Below, in pieces: positions 34,380 through 44,536 of a stretch of 53,755 bases of DNA (position 1 is its first letter; each line of letters begins with the position of its first letter). Made by a program: the position numbers and the translations under genes. Below the pieces are notes generated by a model. It saw only the letters and a list, made by a program, of their open reading frames with translations, ran no database searches and had not been told where the DNA came from. Origin of the DNA: Phycisphaerae bacterium (GTDB lineage: Bacteria > Planctomycetota > Phycisphaerae > SM23-33); NCBI GenBank assembly GCA_011050235.1, contig DRGC01000011.1:1-53755 (forward strand), written 5' to 3'.

Positions 34380-34867
34380 AGCTCTTCCAGTTCGTGAATC
34401 TGGTCGCGCAGCACAGCCGCACGTTCGTAGTCTTCGGAGGCGATGACGCGTTTGAGTTCGGCCCTCAGCCGCAAAATGGAGGTCGCCTTCTGCTGGTCCC
34501 CGCCGGCGCGGTGGGGCACCTTGCCAACATGCTCGGTGGCGCCTTCGTGGGCGTCTTGCAGCAGCGGCGTCAAGGGCTCGGCGAAGGCGTCGTAATCATG
34601 CGGGCAGCCCAGTCGGCCTTCCTCTTGAAACTCGCCGAACGTCGTGCCGCACACATCGCACGCCACCGTTTTCGACGGATCGGCGGATGTGGTCGACAGG
34701 ATGAACTCCTCCAGCAACTGGCTGATGGGGACGTCGGCCTTGACGTGGATTCCTTCATCGGCGGCGCAATCGGCGCAGAGGTGCTTGACCACCGCCTCGC
34801 CGTCATCGGAGATATCGGTCAGGTGAAACGTAGCCGGGTTGTCACATCTGTCGCATTTGAATTTCAT
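34376..34867 (-). CDS. mcsA: McsA, zinc-finger activator of McsB
   Basis: A 163-residue protein. Two CxxC pairs lie near the N-terminus (CDRC, CADC) and a second zinc site in the middle (CDVC, then a single Cys-His GCPHDY). The C-terminal UVR motif (LKRVIASEDYERAAVLRDQI) completes the McsA pattern. McsA stimulates the kinase McsB. In the second site only one Cys is seen in the GCPHDY half, as in several relatives. Confidence 0.9.
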   Translation of the reverse strand: MKFKCDRCDNPATFHLTDISDDGEAVVKHLCADCAADEGIHVKADVPISQLLEEFILSTTSADPSKTVACDVCGTTFGEFQEEGRLGCPHDYDAFAEPLTPLLQDAHEGATEHVGKVPHRAGGDQQKATSILRLRAELKRVIASEDYERAAVLRDQIHELEEL

Positions 34868-34929
34868 GGGTCTATTATCATCCTAGCGCCCCATTGACGC
34901 AGCGTCAAGGATGCAGGGCTGTCGGGCGT

Positions 34930-35337
34930 CTAGCTTTGCCCGTTGGGCAGGTAGGCGGCACTGCAGCCCGGCGCCTCGGTGACCTCCAGGCGATCCAGCT
35001 GCGGCCCGTCCTCGCCGGCGCCGAGGGCGCTGCCCAGCGCATCGATCAATCGCTCGGCGATCAGTTTGGCGACGCGCTCGGCCGACGCCCGGCCGTCCAC
35101 GAACGCGTCCAGGTCATTTAGGTTGGTCCCCTCCAGGTCCCGCGCGATGTCGGCCAACGCGTCCTGGACGAGCACAAAGTCGATGACGACGCTCATCGTT
35201 TCGTCAAGCTTTGACGAGCGGAAGGTCGCCGTGATCACCCAGGTGTGCTTGTGGGAAGGCTCGTGGCCTCCGGCGGGCAGGGGCAGGGCATGGGTTGCGG
35301 TGAAGGCCTGCTGGATGGTTGCCTCGTAGGTGCTCAT
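34930..35337 (-). CDS. 6-pyruvoyl-tetrahydropterin synthase / QueD-like protein
   Basis: A 135-residue T-fold protein of QueD length. Zinc ligands are His16 (FTATHALP) and His29/His31 (SHKHTW). The family catalytic Cys, four residues before the HxH pair (CxxxHGH), is His25 here (HEPSHKH). VVIDFVLVQDAL, LEGTNLNDLDAF and a late LEVTEAPGCSAAY (Glu at the pterin site) match the family. Standard queuosine synthesis needs the Cys, so the reaction may differ. No queC/queE neighbours are present. A decayed pta fragment lies just upstream. Confidence 0.75.
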   Translation of the reverse strand: MSTYEATIQQAFTATHALPLPAGGHEPSHKHTWVITATFRSSKLDETMSVVIDFVLVQDALADIARDLEGTNLNDLDAFVDGRASAERVAKLIAERLIDALGSALGAGEDGPQLDRLEVTEAPGCSAAYLPNGQS

Positions 35338-35365
35338 CCACGTTGCTCCCTGTCGGCGCGTCCAG

Positions 35366-35600
35366 CTAAATCGCCTTAACGGCCGTGATCGTCGTAGTCA
35401 GCACAATATCCTCGACGCTGCAGCCGCGAGATAGATCATTGGTCGGCCGGGCCGGACCCGCCAGAAGCGGGCCCAACGCCGTCGCCTAGCCAAGGCGCTC
35501 GACCAGCTTATAGCCGATATTGCCCGACGACAGGTCCGGAAAAACCAGCGTGTTCGCCCGCCCGGCCACCGGCGAGCCCTTGGCCGACACGGCCCGAGGC
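35366..35600 (-). pseudogene. pta: Phosphate acetyltransferase (pta) C-terminal remnant
   Basis: The reading frame gives [29 protein letters not shown], then stop TAG (35488-35486). It continues in the same frame as [28 protein letters not shown] and [11 protein letters not shown], then stop (35368-35366). This is the conserved Pta C-terminus, with a stop codon replacing the glycine after ERLG. Similarity fades upstream of about 35600, so the rest of the gene is lost or scrambled. Confidence 0.75.
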
Positions 35601-35718
35601 GAACGTTGCGGAGACGCCGTGATGCCGGTAGGATGGCTGCCTGTGTTGCGGCGCGAGCGTCGGCTACCCAAACGGCGCGACATAATAGCGACGCTGCGCC
35701 GGGATGTCGAGGACATTG

Positions 35719-36768
35719 ATGGATCAGGAACAAATACGACAAGTTCGACATCGGCTGGCCATCGAGAAGGGCGGCGTGGAGATTCTGACGCTAGCGGCGA
35801 TGGTGGCGGTGTTTGCCGTGGCGGGCCCGCTGGTGCGGCGGATGGACCCGCTGTCGGCGTGGGCGTTTCTGCCGGCCGGCGAGTGGGGCCGGTTGCTGAC
35901 GACCGTCCAGTTGCTGTGGGTGCTGGCTGCGGTGTGCGGAGCGGCAATGGTGTTCGCTCGCCCGGAAGGGGTGCTGACGACGGTGCTGGTGGGGCTGGCC
36001 GGCATGAGTGTCGCGTCGCCGCCGATGCGGACGTTGCTGTGGCGACATCAGGACCACCTGTCGGGATTCTACCTTATCCTGGTGGGCGAACTGGCCCTGC
36101 TGGGCGTGGCGATGGTGGTGGCGGCCTCCATTGTGGTGATGGTCGGCCGGCTGACCCGGCCGCTGGCGGGCCGGTGGGCGTGGCGGTCGCCTTTGGCGGT
36201 CGCGGGCATCGACCAATCCGATGCGATCAATGACACGGCGCGGATACGCGACCTGCCGCTGTACAAGCTGAGCCCAGACTTGGCGATAGTGGTCTGGGCC
36301 GTGCTTTCTCTGACAGGCCGAGCGCCTGCAGGCGGGGCCGCGATAGCCGGGGCCAAGGATCCCTCTGGAATCAAACGGCGGGCGGCTTGTGCAGGCGTAA
36401 CGCTGGTGGTGGCGGTGGGCCTGCTGATCGTGCTGATGCAGACGGCCGAACGATATCAGGTGCTGTTTGCGGTGGGGGCCAGTTTCTTCCTGGCCTCGCT
36501 GCTTGCCCACCAAATCTTCCCGACGGCGTGCGGGCCGGTGATGTGGGCGATGCCGCTTGCCATAGGCGTAGCGGTTTATGTCCTGGCCGCCTACACGGCT
36601 GGCGGCGTGGGCGCGACATCCATGGATTGGCTGGAGACGCCGCGACTTGCCCAGGCCTTGCCGATCGACTGGATCGGCGCCGGCGGCGGCGGGGCCGTTG
36701 CGGGCCATTGGGTCAGCACCCGCATGCACGAGACAAAAACTCTTGAGCACTATATGCAATCGCTCTAA
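35719..36768 (+). CDS. Multi-pass membrane protein of unknown function
   Basis: A 349-residue protein; the start at 35719 ([13 protein letters not shown]) follows GAGGA by about 5 nt. About eight hydrophobic helices are visible: [40 protein letters not shown] and others. A charged cytoplasmic loop containing [20 protein letters not shown] lies in the middle. I recognise no family. It lies 33 nt before the sugar isomerase-like gene and could be co-transcribed with it. Confidence 0.5.
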   Translation: MDQEQIRQVRHRLAIEKGGVEILTLAAMVAVFAVAGPLVRRMDPLSAWAFLPAGEWGRLLTTVQLLWVLAAVCGAAMVFARPEGVLTTVLVGLAGMSVASPPMRTLLWRHQDHLSGFYLILVGELALLGVAMVVAASIVVMVGRLTRPLAGRWAWRSPLAVAGIDQSDAINDTARIRDLPLYKLSPDLAIVVWAVLSLTGRAPAGGAAIAGAKDPSGIKRRAACAGVTLVVAVGLLIVLMQTAERYQVLFAVGASFFLASLLAHQIFPTACGPVMWAMPLAIGVAVYVLAAYTAGGVGATSMDWLETPRLAQALPIDWIGAGGGGAVAGHWVSTRMHETKTLEHYMQSL

Positions 36769-36800
36769 CCGCCCCTGTGCGGCCCGAAAGGATAGTCACG

Positions 36801-37577
36801 ATGTCCGGACCCATCATCGGAGCGCAACTGTACACCTGCCACGACTACACCCAGACGGCCGCCGACCTGGCCGAGACGTTCAAGAAGGTGGCGGCGATCG
36901 GCTATACGACCGTTCAGCTCTCGGGCATCGGCCCCGATCTCGACCCCAACGACGTCGCCAAGATGCTGGCGGACAACAATCTGACCTGCAACGCCACGCA
37001 TATGGGGTGGGACGAGTTTCTCAACGATCTCGACACCGTGATCGAAAAGAATAGGTTGTGGGGCAACCCGCACCCGGCCATCGGCGGGCTCGACCACAGA
37101 AAATACGGGACGCTGGACGGCATCAAACAGTTCGGTGAGGAAGTGGCCGGCGTCGTCGAGAAGCTTGCGCCCGAGGGAATGGATTTCTCCTACCACAATC
37201 ATCACGTGGAGTTCTTCAAGCTTCCCGACGGTCGCACGTGGCTGGAAGCGCTTTACGATGAGATCAGCCCCGACGTTCTCAAGGCCGAGATCGACACCTA
37301 CTGGATCCAGGCCGGCGGCGGAAGCCCGGCCGCTTGGCTGCGCAAGTGTGCGGGCCGAATTCCCATCGTGCACTTCAAGGACATGGTCTTCCGCGACAAC
37401 GAAGTGGTCTTCGCCGAAATCGGTGAGGGCAATCTCGATTGGCCCGCGATCATCCAGGCCTGCGACGACGGCGGCTGCGAATACGCCTTCATCGAACAGG
37501 ACGACTGCTACGACCGCACGCCCTTCGAATGCCTCGAGACCAGCTACCGCAACCTCGAGGCGATGGGGCTGGGCTAG
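36801..37577 (+). CDS. Sugar phosphate isomerase/epimerase family protein (xylose isomerase-like TIM barrel)
   Basis: A 258-residue TIM barrel; GAAAGGA lies 10 nt before the ATG. IGAQLYTCHDYTQT, AIGYTTVQLSGIG, FSYHNHHVEFF, LKAEIDTYWIQAGG, IPIVHFKDM and EIGEGNLDWPAI are the standard metal-site strands of this family (acidic and His ligands in YHNHHVEF, EIDTYW, HFKD). The class includes inositol catabolism and ketose epimerases. The substrate cannot be named. An inverted repeat lies behind its stop codon. Confidence 0.8.
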   Translation: MSGPIIGAQLYTCHDYTQTAADLAETFKKVAAIGYTTVQLSGIGPDLDPNDVAKMLADNNLTCNATHMGWDEFLNDLDTVIEKNRLWGNPHPAIGGLDHRKYGTLDGIKQFGEEVAGVVEKLAPEGMDFSYHNHHVEFFKLPDGRTWLEALYDEISPDVLKAEIDTYWIQAGGGSPAAWLRKCAGRIPIVHFKDMVFRDNEVVFAEIGEGNLDWPAIIQACDDGGCEYAFIEQDDCYDRTPFECLETSYRNLEAMGLG

Positions 37578-37604
37578 GGAAGTGAAGTACCCCATTCCAA
37601 CTGA

Positions 37605-37675
37605 CCAATGACCAAACAGCGCCGTGGCAATCGCGAGGCGTCTTTGGTCATTGGGCCTTGGTCATTGGGCATTCG
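37605..37675. repeat. AATGCCCAATG-type repeat, copy B, forming an inverted repeat
   Basis: CCAATGACCAAA (37605-37616) is perfectly inverted by TTTGGTCATTGG (37643-37654), and a second GGTCATTGGGC unit follows to 37671. The right part is the reverse complement of copy A at 1329-1367. It lies between convergent genes, so it may also act in transcription ending. Confidence 0.5.
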
Positions 37676-37685
37676 TTAGGGCTGT

Positions 37686-38783
37686 TCAGCTTCCGTACAG
37701 CCTTCCCTCATCAACCATCGCCAGATAGTTATCGACAGGGATGTAGTTCGCCGGGGTGTTGCCGGTGCCGAGGCAGTAGCCGCCGCCGGGGAGGCATTTG
37801 TCCAGCGTGTTACGGACGCGGGCGCGGATGGCCTGCTCGTCGCGGCGGCAGAGGAAATCCACGTCGATCCCGCCCAGCATGGCGATCCGCCGGCCGTAGG
37901 TGTGCTTGACGTCGCAGACGTCTTCGATGGTGTCCTCGAAGCTGTGCTTGCCGTCGATCTTCACGTCGTCGATGAGATCGTCGATGATGCACGCCAGATT
38001 TCCACAGGCATGCAGGATCAGGGGCCGGCCGGTGTCGTGGGCGATTGCGGCCAGTTCCTTGTGGCCGGTGAGGAAGAAGTGCTTCATGTCCTCGGGGCCC
38101 AGGAACGTGCCGTTGCGAAAGCCCATATCGTCGGAGGGGAAGAATATCTTGATGCGGTCCAACTCGACGATGCGCGGGTAGATGACGCGGTAGTACTCGA
38201 GGATTCTATCGCGGATGGCCTCGACCAAGTCACGCTGGTCGAACAGCGAGAGGCACAGCGTCTCGTAGCCCATCAGCCACGTGAGGTACTCACAGTAGTG
38301 GCCGATCTCGTGGCAGGCGATGCACATGTCGTCGGGCAGGTTCTCCTGGTACCACTCCAGTTCACTGGTGAGGTCGCCGGCGTTGGGGTCGGGCCATGGG
38401 TATTTGTCGAACTCTTCCCACGTGGTGATCGGCCCGCGAGATTCGTCGATGAAATAGCGGTCCCCCCTGGAGACCTCAGCGGGGGCGGTGTCGGCGATGG
38501 CCGTGGCCGAGAACGTCCAGTTCTGTCCCACGGTTCCGCAGTAGACATAGTCGAACCCCAGGAACCGCAGGAACTTGATCAACAGCCAGCGGTGGAAGTC
38601 CGGATCGTTCTTATCCAGCCCATCGGCCAGGTCGAACCGGTCGATGATGGCGTTTCGCAATTCACCGTCGTGGAACAGTTCGATGTGATAGCAGCGGTCG
38701 GGCGTGCCTTTGCGCAGGATATTATCCACCAGTCCCTCCCAGTTGGGCTGGAACGGTTTGGTGAAGCCCTCGAACGTCGGCAT
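37686..38783 (-). CDS. Uroporphyrinogen decarboxylase-family protein
   Basis: A 365-residue protein of the URO-D fold. PLILHACGNL carries the HxC metal motif seen in corrinoid/thiol methyltransferases of this superfamily (MtaA/CmuA type) and not in true HemE. IKIFFPSDDMGFRNGTFL and IAMLGGIDVDFL are the other conserved strands, and GGYCLGTGNTPANYIP the C-terminal loop. Likely a methyl transferase, or an uncharacterised planctomycete relative. It starts 2 nt after the plsC stop, as the last gene of a reverse-strand operon. Confidence 0.75.
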   Translation of the reverse strand: MPTFEGFTKPFQPNWEGLVDNILRKGTPDRCYHIELFHDGELRNAIIDRFDLADGLDKNDPDFHRWLLIKFLRFLGFDYVYCGTVGQNWTFSATAIADTAPAEVSRGDRYFIDESRGPITTWEEFDKYPWPDPNAGDLTSELEWYQENLPDDMCIACHEIGHYCEYLTWLMGYETLCLSLFDQRDLVEAIRDRILEYYRVIYPRIVELDRIKIFFPSDDMGFRNGTFLGPEDMKHFFLTGHKELAAIAHDTGRPLILHACGNLACIIDDLIDDVKIDGKHSFEDTIEDVCDVKHTYGRRIAMLGGIDVDFLCRRDEQAIRARVRNTLDKCLPGGGYCLGTGNTPANYIPVDNYLAMVDEGRLYGS

Positions 38784-38785
38784 CG

Positions 38786-39532
38786 TCAGTCCTTTCGGTT
38801 CGCTCGCTGCGGGGCGGGTGAGCCATCATAGTGCAGCGGAGAGTGGCCCGCGCGACGTCGAACGCTCCCCTGGAGAACGATCAGGCGTTGACGCACCGTG
38901 TCGATAAACTCCTGGGACGTCATGTTGCGGGCCTGCTCCTGGGAAATCGGTCGGTCGTATTGGACCACAACGCTGCCCATGGAGGGGATCTTCTGCGATC
39001 GCGGCCAGCACTCAAAAGCGCCGTCGATGATGACGGGCACGGTCCAGGTGGCCGCTCGCTGGGCCAGCATCGCCACGCCGGGCAGAAATTTTCCGATCCG
39101 TCCGTCGCGCGTGCGCGTGCCTTCGGGGAACACCACGAGCGTTCGGCCCGCCTTGAGGCGTCGCACGGCCTCTTTGAGGGCGGCGTTGTCGGAGCCTTGG
39201 CGCCGAACGGGAAATGCGTTCAGCGATTCGATCAGCCATTTCATCGGCTTGGTGCGAAACAGTGATGCGCGGGCCATGAAGCTTGCCGGGCGCATCAGGG
39301 CGAACGCCGCCAACATCGGATCGAGAAAACTTTGATGGTTGCAGATGTACAGCACGCCGCCTTCGCTGGGCTCATACCGGCGGTTGAACACCCGGACGCG
39401 CCAGAAGAGGCACATCATCACCTGGACGAGTCGCTGGGCCATGCGATACCAGATCGATAGCGGCCGAACGTCGAAACTTAGCTTCAGTCGATGCAGATCG
39501 GCGTTGGGATAGCTCGACAGCGTCATCGGCAT
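38786..39532 (-). CDS. plsC: 1-acyl-glycerol-3-phosphate acyltransferase (PlsC-like)
   Basis: A 248-residue protein with the acyltransferase motifs ICNHQSFLDP (HX4D), FPVRRQG and VVFPEGTRTRDG. It would acylate lysophosphatidate at sn-2, the step after PlsY. GTGGAG lies 8 nt before ATG 39532; a second ATG (39526) overlaps the cmk stop as ATGA. The plsC-after-cmk order is known from other bacteria. Confidence 0.88.
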   Translation of the reverse strand: MPMTLSSYPNADLHRLKLSFDVRPLSIWYRMAQRLVQVMMCLFWRVRVFNRRYEPSEGGVLYICNHQSFLDPMLAAFALMRPASFMARASLFRTKPMKWLIESLNAFPVRRQGSDNAALKEAVRRLKAGRTLVVFPEGTRTRDGRIGKFLPGVAMLAQRAATWTVPVIIDGAFECWPRSQKIPSMGSVVVQYDRPISQEQARNMTSQEFIDTVRQRLIVLQGSVRRRAGHSPLHYDGSPAPQRANRKD

Positions 39533-40191
39533 CGGCGTGTCTCCACCCACCTCAGCAGTTCGCCGAAAACCTGCTCGACGGTCTTGCTCGTGGTGTCGAT
39601 TTCGATGGCCCCATCAGGCTTGACCAGCGGCGCGATGGGCCGGCTGCGGTCGCGGCCGTCGCGCTGAAGCACGTCGGCCAGGACCGTCTCCAGCGCCACC
39701 GGCTTGCCGGCGGCGGCCAGTTCGTCGCAGCGGCGGCGGGCGCGGACCTCGGGGTCGGCGTCGATGTAGAACTTCACGTCGGCATCGGGGAAGACGACTG
39801 ATCCCTGGTCGCGGCCCTCGGCGACGAAGCTGCCCAGTTCGGAGCCGATTTGCCGCTGAAGTGCGACAAGCACCTCTCTGGCGGCTGCACAGCCGGCGAC
39901 GTAGTGAGCGTTGTTGGTCACGTCGAGCGAACGGATATCGTCGCTGACGTCCTCGCCGTCGAGGGTCACCCCGACGCCGTCCTGCCGGCAGGTCAGCCGG
40001 ATATCGGCGTGGCGGGCGAGGTCGGCGATCGCATCGGGATCGGCCAACTCGATGTTCTCACGAAGCGCTTTGAGCGTCACGGCCCGATACGTCGCGCCGG
40101 TATCGAGATAGGCGATACCGAGGCTGCTGGCGAGCATACGGGCGGCGGTGCTCTTTCCGACGCCGGCTGGGCCGTCGATTGTGACAATCAT
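39523..40191 (-). CDS. cmk: Cytidylate kinase
   Basis: A 222-residue P-loop kinase. The start at 40191 gives MIVTIDGPAGVGKSTAAR, the Walker A directly at the N-terminus. YLDTGATYRAVTLKAL, FVAEGRDQGSVVFPDADVKF and DRSRPIAPLVKP are CMP-binding and lid segments. The usual EGRDIGTVV is EGRDQGSVV here. It phosphorylates CMP/dCMP. Downstream, plsC overlaps its stop. Confidence 0.92.
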   Translation of the reverse strand: MIVTIDGPAGVGKSTAARMLASSLGIAYLDTGATYRAVTLKALRENIELADPDAIADLARHADIRLTCRQDGVGVTLDGEDVSDDIRSLDVTNNAHYVAGCAAAREVLVALQRQIGSELGSFVAEGRDQGSVVFPDADVKFYIDADPEVRARRRCDELAAAGKPVALETVLADVLQRDGRDRSRPIAPLVKPDGAIEIDTTSKTVEQVFGELLRWVETRRCR

Positions 40192-40274
40192 GGGCGAGAG
40201 TTTACCCCAACTCGCCTCCGCCGCCAAGCGGCCTGACGAATGCGGCGGCCTGTGGGGGCAGGAAAGGTCCGCGG

Positions 40275-41282
40275 CTACTCGCGCGTGCCGGTGGGCTTGA
40301 AGCCGCCGATGGTCTTGAGGTAATTGGCGCGCTCGAAGGCCCCGGGCTCGGAGCAGTTCGCGTGGCTCAGGACCCCCCGCATCCGATCGATCGATTCGTA
40401 CTCCTTGGCCCGGAGGATTTCGACAAGCCCGTCAAGGACGGCCGCCGCGTGGGTCGGACCGTTTTTCAGCAGGGCCGATGTCATCATCACCACATCGGCC
40501 CCGGCGAGGATCATCTTGGCGGCGTCCTCGGCGGTGTGGATGCCCGTCGACGCCGCCAGCGACGCCTTCACCCGCCCGCGTAGAATCGCGATCCACCGCA
40601 GGGGCAGTCGATTCTCCTGCGACGTGCTCAGGTCCAGTTGGGGGGTGACGTCCATGGTCTCGACGTTGATATCCGGCTGATAGAAACGGTTGAACAGCAC
40701 GAGGCCCTTGGCGCCGGCGTCGACCAATTTCTTGGCCATTGCGGCCGGGGCTGAGAAAAACGGTGACATCTTCACGGCCACGGGGATCGAAACGGTCTGG
40801 ACGACCGAATCGACAATGGCCGTGTGGGCGCCTTCGACCAGCTCGCCGCATATCTTGGGGTTGGTGGGCAGGAAGTTGACGTTCAGTTCGATCGCGTCGG
40901 CCCCGGCGGATTCGACCTGGCCGGCGTAATCGGTCCAGCCGGTGTCGGAGACGCCGTTGAGCGAGGCGATGACGGGGATGTCAACGGCCTTCTTGAGGGC
41001 GGCGATGTGATCGAGGTACTGCTGCGGGCCCGATTGAAAATCGCCCATATCGGGATAATAGCTCAACGATTCGGCGAATCGGTCGGCGCCGTAGTTGAGG
41101 AAGTATTCGAGCTGCTCGGAGTCCTGCTGGATCTGCTCTTCGAACAGCGAGGCCAGCACGACAGCCGCGATGCCGGCATCGGCAAGCTGTCGGACTTTTT
41201 CGGTATCCATGCACAACGGTCCGGCCGAGGCCGCCAGTGGATTGGCCAGCTTCAGCCCCATGTACTCGGTGGAAAGGTCCAT
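40275..41282 (-). CDS. Dihydroorotate dehydrogenase-like flavoprotein
   Basis: A 335-residue TIM-barrel protein. The start at 41282 has AAAGGA about 7 nt upstream. It opens MDLSTEYMGLKLANPLAASAG like PyrD class 1, with VIASLNGVSDTGW, ADAIELNVNFLPTNP, VAVKMSPFFS and GIHTAEDAAKMILAGADVV as FMN-site strands. The catalytic Cys loop of true PyrD is not evident at the expected SCPN position (NVNFLPTN instead). It may therefore be one of the dihydroorotate dehydrogenase-like proteins of unknown substrate. It is the first gene of the reverse operon. Confidence 0.8.
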   Translation of the reverse strand: MDLSTEYMGLKLANPLAASAGPLCMDTEKVRQLADAGIAAVVLASLFEEQIQQDSEQLEYFLNYGADRFAESLSYYPDMGDFQSGPQQYLDHIAALKKAVDIPVIASLNGVSDTGWTDYAGQVESAGADAIELNVNFLPTNPKICGELVEGAHTAIVDSVVQTVSIPVAVKMSPFFSAPAAMAKKLVDAGAKGLVLFNRFYQPDINVETMDVTPQLDLSTSQENRLPLRWIAILRGRVKASLAASTGIHTAEDAAKMILAGADVVMMTSALLKNGPTHAAAVLDGLVEILRAKEYESIDRMRGVLSHANCSEPGAFERANYLKTIGGFKPTGTRE

Positions 41283-41430
41283 TGGGAGTCCTTTCGTAAG
41301 CAGTAGAGTTGTCACCTGCACGGGCATGATAGCAGTGGGCCTTGGGTTCGGCTACGCTCGCCGTGGAAAATCTTGACCCCCGCGCGGCGGGCGTCTAGAT
41401 TCGTTTCACTATCAGTTCGGAGATAACCTT

Positions 41431-41898
41431 ATGACGCCGTCGAATGTGCAGCAGACCCTGGTGGTCCTCAAGCCCGACACCGTGCAGCGCCGGCTGATCG
41501 GGCGGATCGTCGATCGATTCGAGCGGAAGGGGTTCAAGATCACCGCCCTGAAGTTCGTGCAGCTCTCGCAGGACCAGGCCGAGCGGATGTACGCCGTTCA
41601 CGAAGGTAAGGAGTTCTACGAACGCCTGATGCGGTTCGTTCTCTCCGGCCCGGTCGTGGCGATGGTGCTGGCCGGGCCCGATGCGGTCGAGGTTGTGCGC
41701 GGTATGATGGGCCCCACCGATTCGGGACAGGCCCAGCCGGGGACGGTTCGGGGCGATTTCGGCATGGGCCAGCCGATGAACCTGGTGCATGGCTCGGACA
41801 GCGCCGACTCGGCGGCAAACGAAATCGCCGTGTTCTTCGAGCCCGGTGAGATTGTCGAATACACATTGGACACCGACGCGTGGACCCACGGGGGCTAA
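41431..41898 (+). CDS. ndk: Nucleoside diphosphate kinase
   Basis: A 155-residue protein of Ndk size. QQTLVVLKPDTVQRRLIGRI starts the ferredoxin-like fold. KEFYERLMRFVLSGPVVAMVL, TDSGQAQPGTVRGDFG and NLVHGSDSADSAANEIAVFF (phospho-His in VHGSDS) are complete. It equalises NTP pools. It lies 9 nt before ligA, probably co-transcribed. Confidence 0.95.
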   Translation: MTPSNVQQTLVVLKPDTVQRRLIGRIVDRFERKGFKITALKFVQLSQDQAERMYAVHEGKEFYERLMRFVLSGPVVAMVLAGPDAVEVVRGMMGPTDSGQAQPGTVRGDFGMGQPMNLVHGSDSADSAANEIAVFFEPGEIVEYTLDTDAWTHGG

Positions 41899-44199
<2,301 letters not shown>

Positions 44200-44261
44200 G
44201 CGGCGCAAGAAAAACGGCCTGCCGAGAACAGTGGGCAGACCGAAAGTTATGACAATGGCCG

Positions 44262-44286
44262 TGTGCGGGCCTTATCAGCCCCCACA
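44262..44286. terminator. Terminator-like hairpin between convergent ligA and rpsI
   Basis: TGTGCGGGC pairs with GCCCCCACA around loop CTTATCA (one mismatch). It lies between the convergent ends, and no T run follows on either side. Confidence 0.4.
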
Positions 44287-44300
44287 AGATCAACTGCCGC

Positions 44301-44387
44301 TTAGCACATCGCCGCAAAGCTAAGCAGGATCAAGAACGCCATCCGGAACTTCTTTCGCCATTCGCTTGGCATGGGATCGCCTCGCAT
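44301..44387 (-). CDS. Possible 28-residue membrane micro-protein
   Basis: The ORF reads MRGDPMPSEWRKKF followed by RMAFLILLSFAAMC and stop: a basic N-terminus with a short hydrophobic helix. No clear ribosome site is seen. It lies downstream of rpsI on the same strand. It could be chance. Confidence 0.2.
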   Translation of the reverse strand: MRGDPMPSEWRKKFRMAFLILLSFAAMC

Positions 44388-44536
44388 GCAATCGCCAGAA
44401 CTAATGCTGACGACACATTATAGCACACCATTGTGCTTTCGTCTACCGGCAAAGTTTCCCCACCAAGAACAACGGCCCCAATGTTCGTAAGTGAGCAAGA
44501 AGCCGTTGGTTATGTTGCGGTTGGATCTTGGGTTGT

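Larger units (their letters stand above)
44200..44536. other. Gap between ligA and rpsI ends
   Basis: It holds the hairpin 44262-44286 and a possible 28-residue reverse ORF (44301-44387). Otherwise I see nothing. Confidence 0.5.

Noticed and set aside
35704-35718. Upstream ATG (35704) for the membrane protein
   Set aside because: GAGGA at 35709-35713 falls after it and suits ATG 35719 better.
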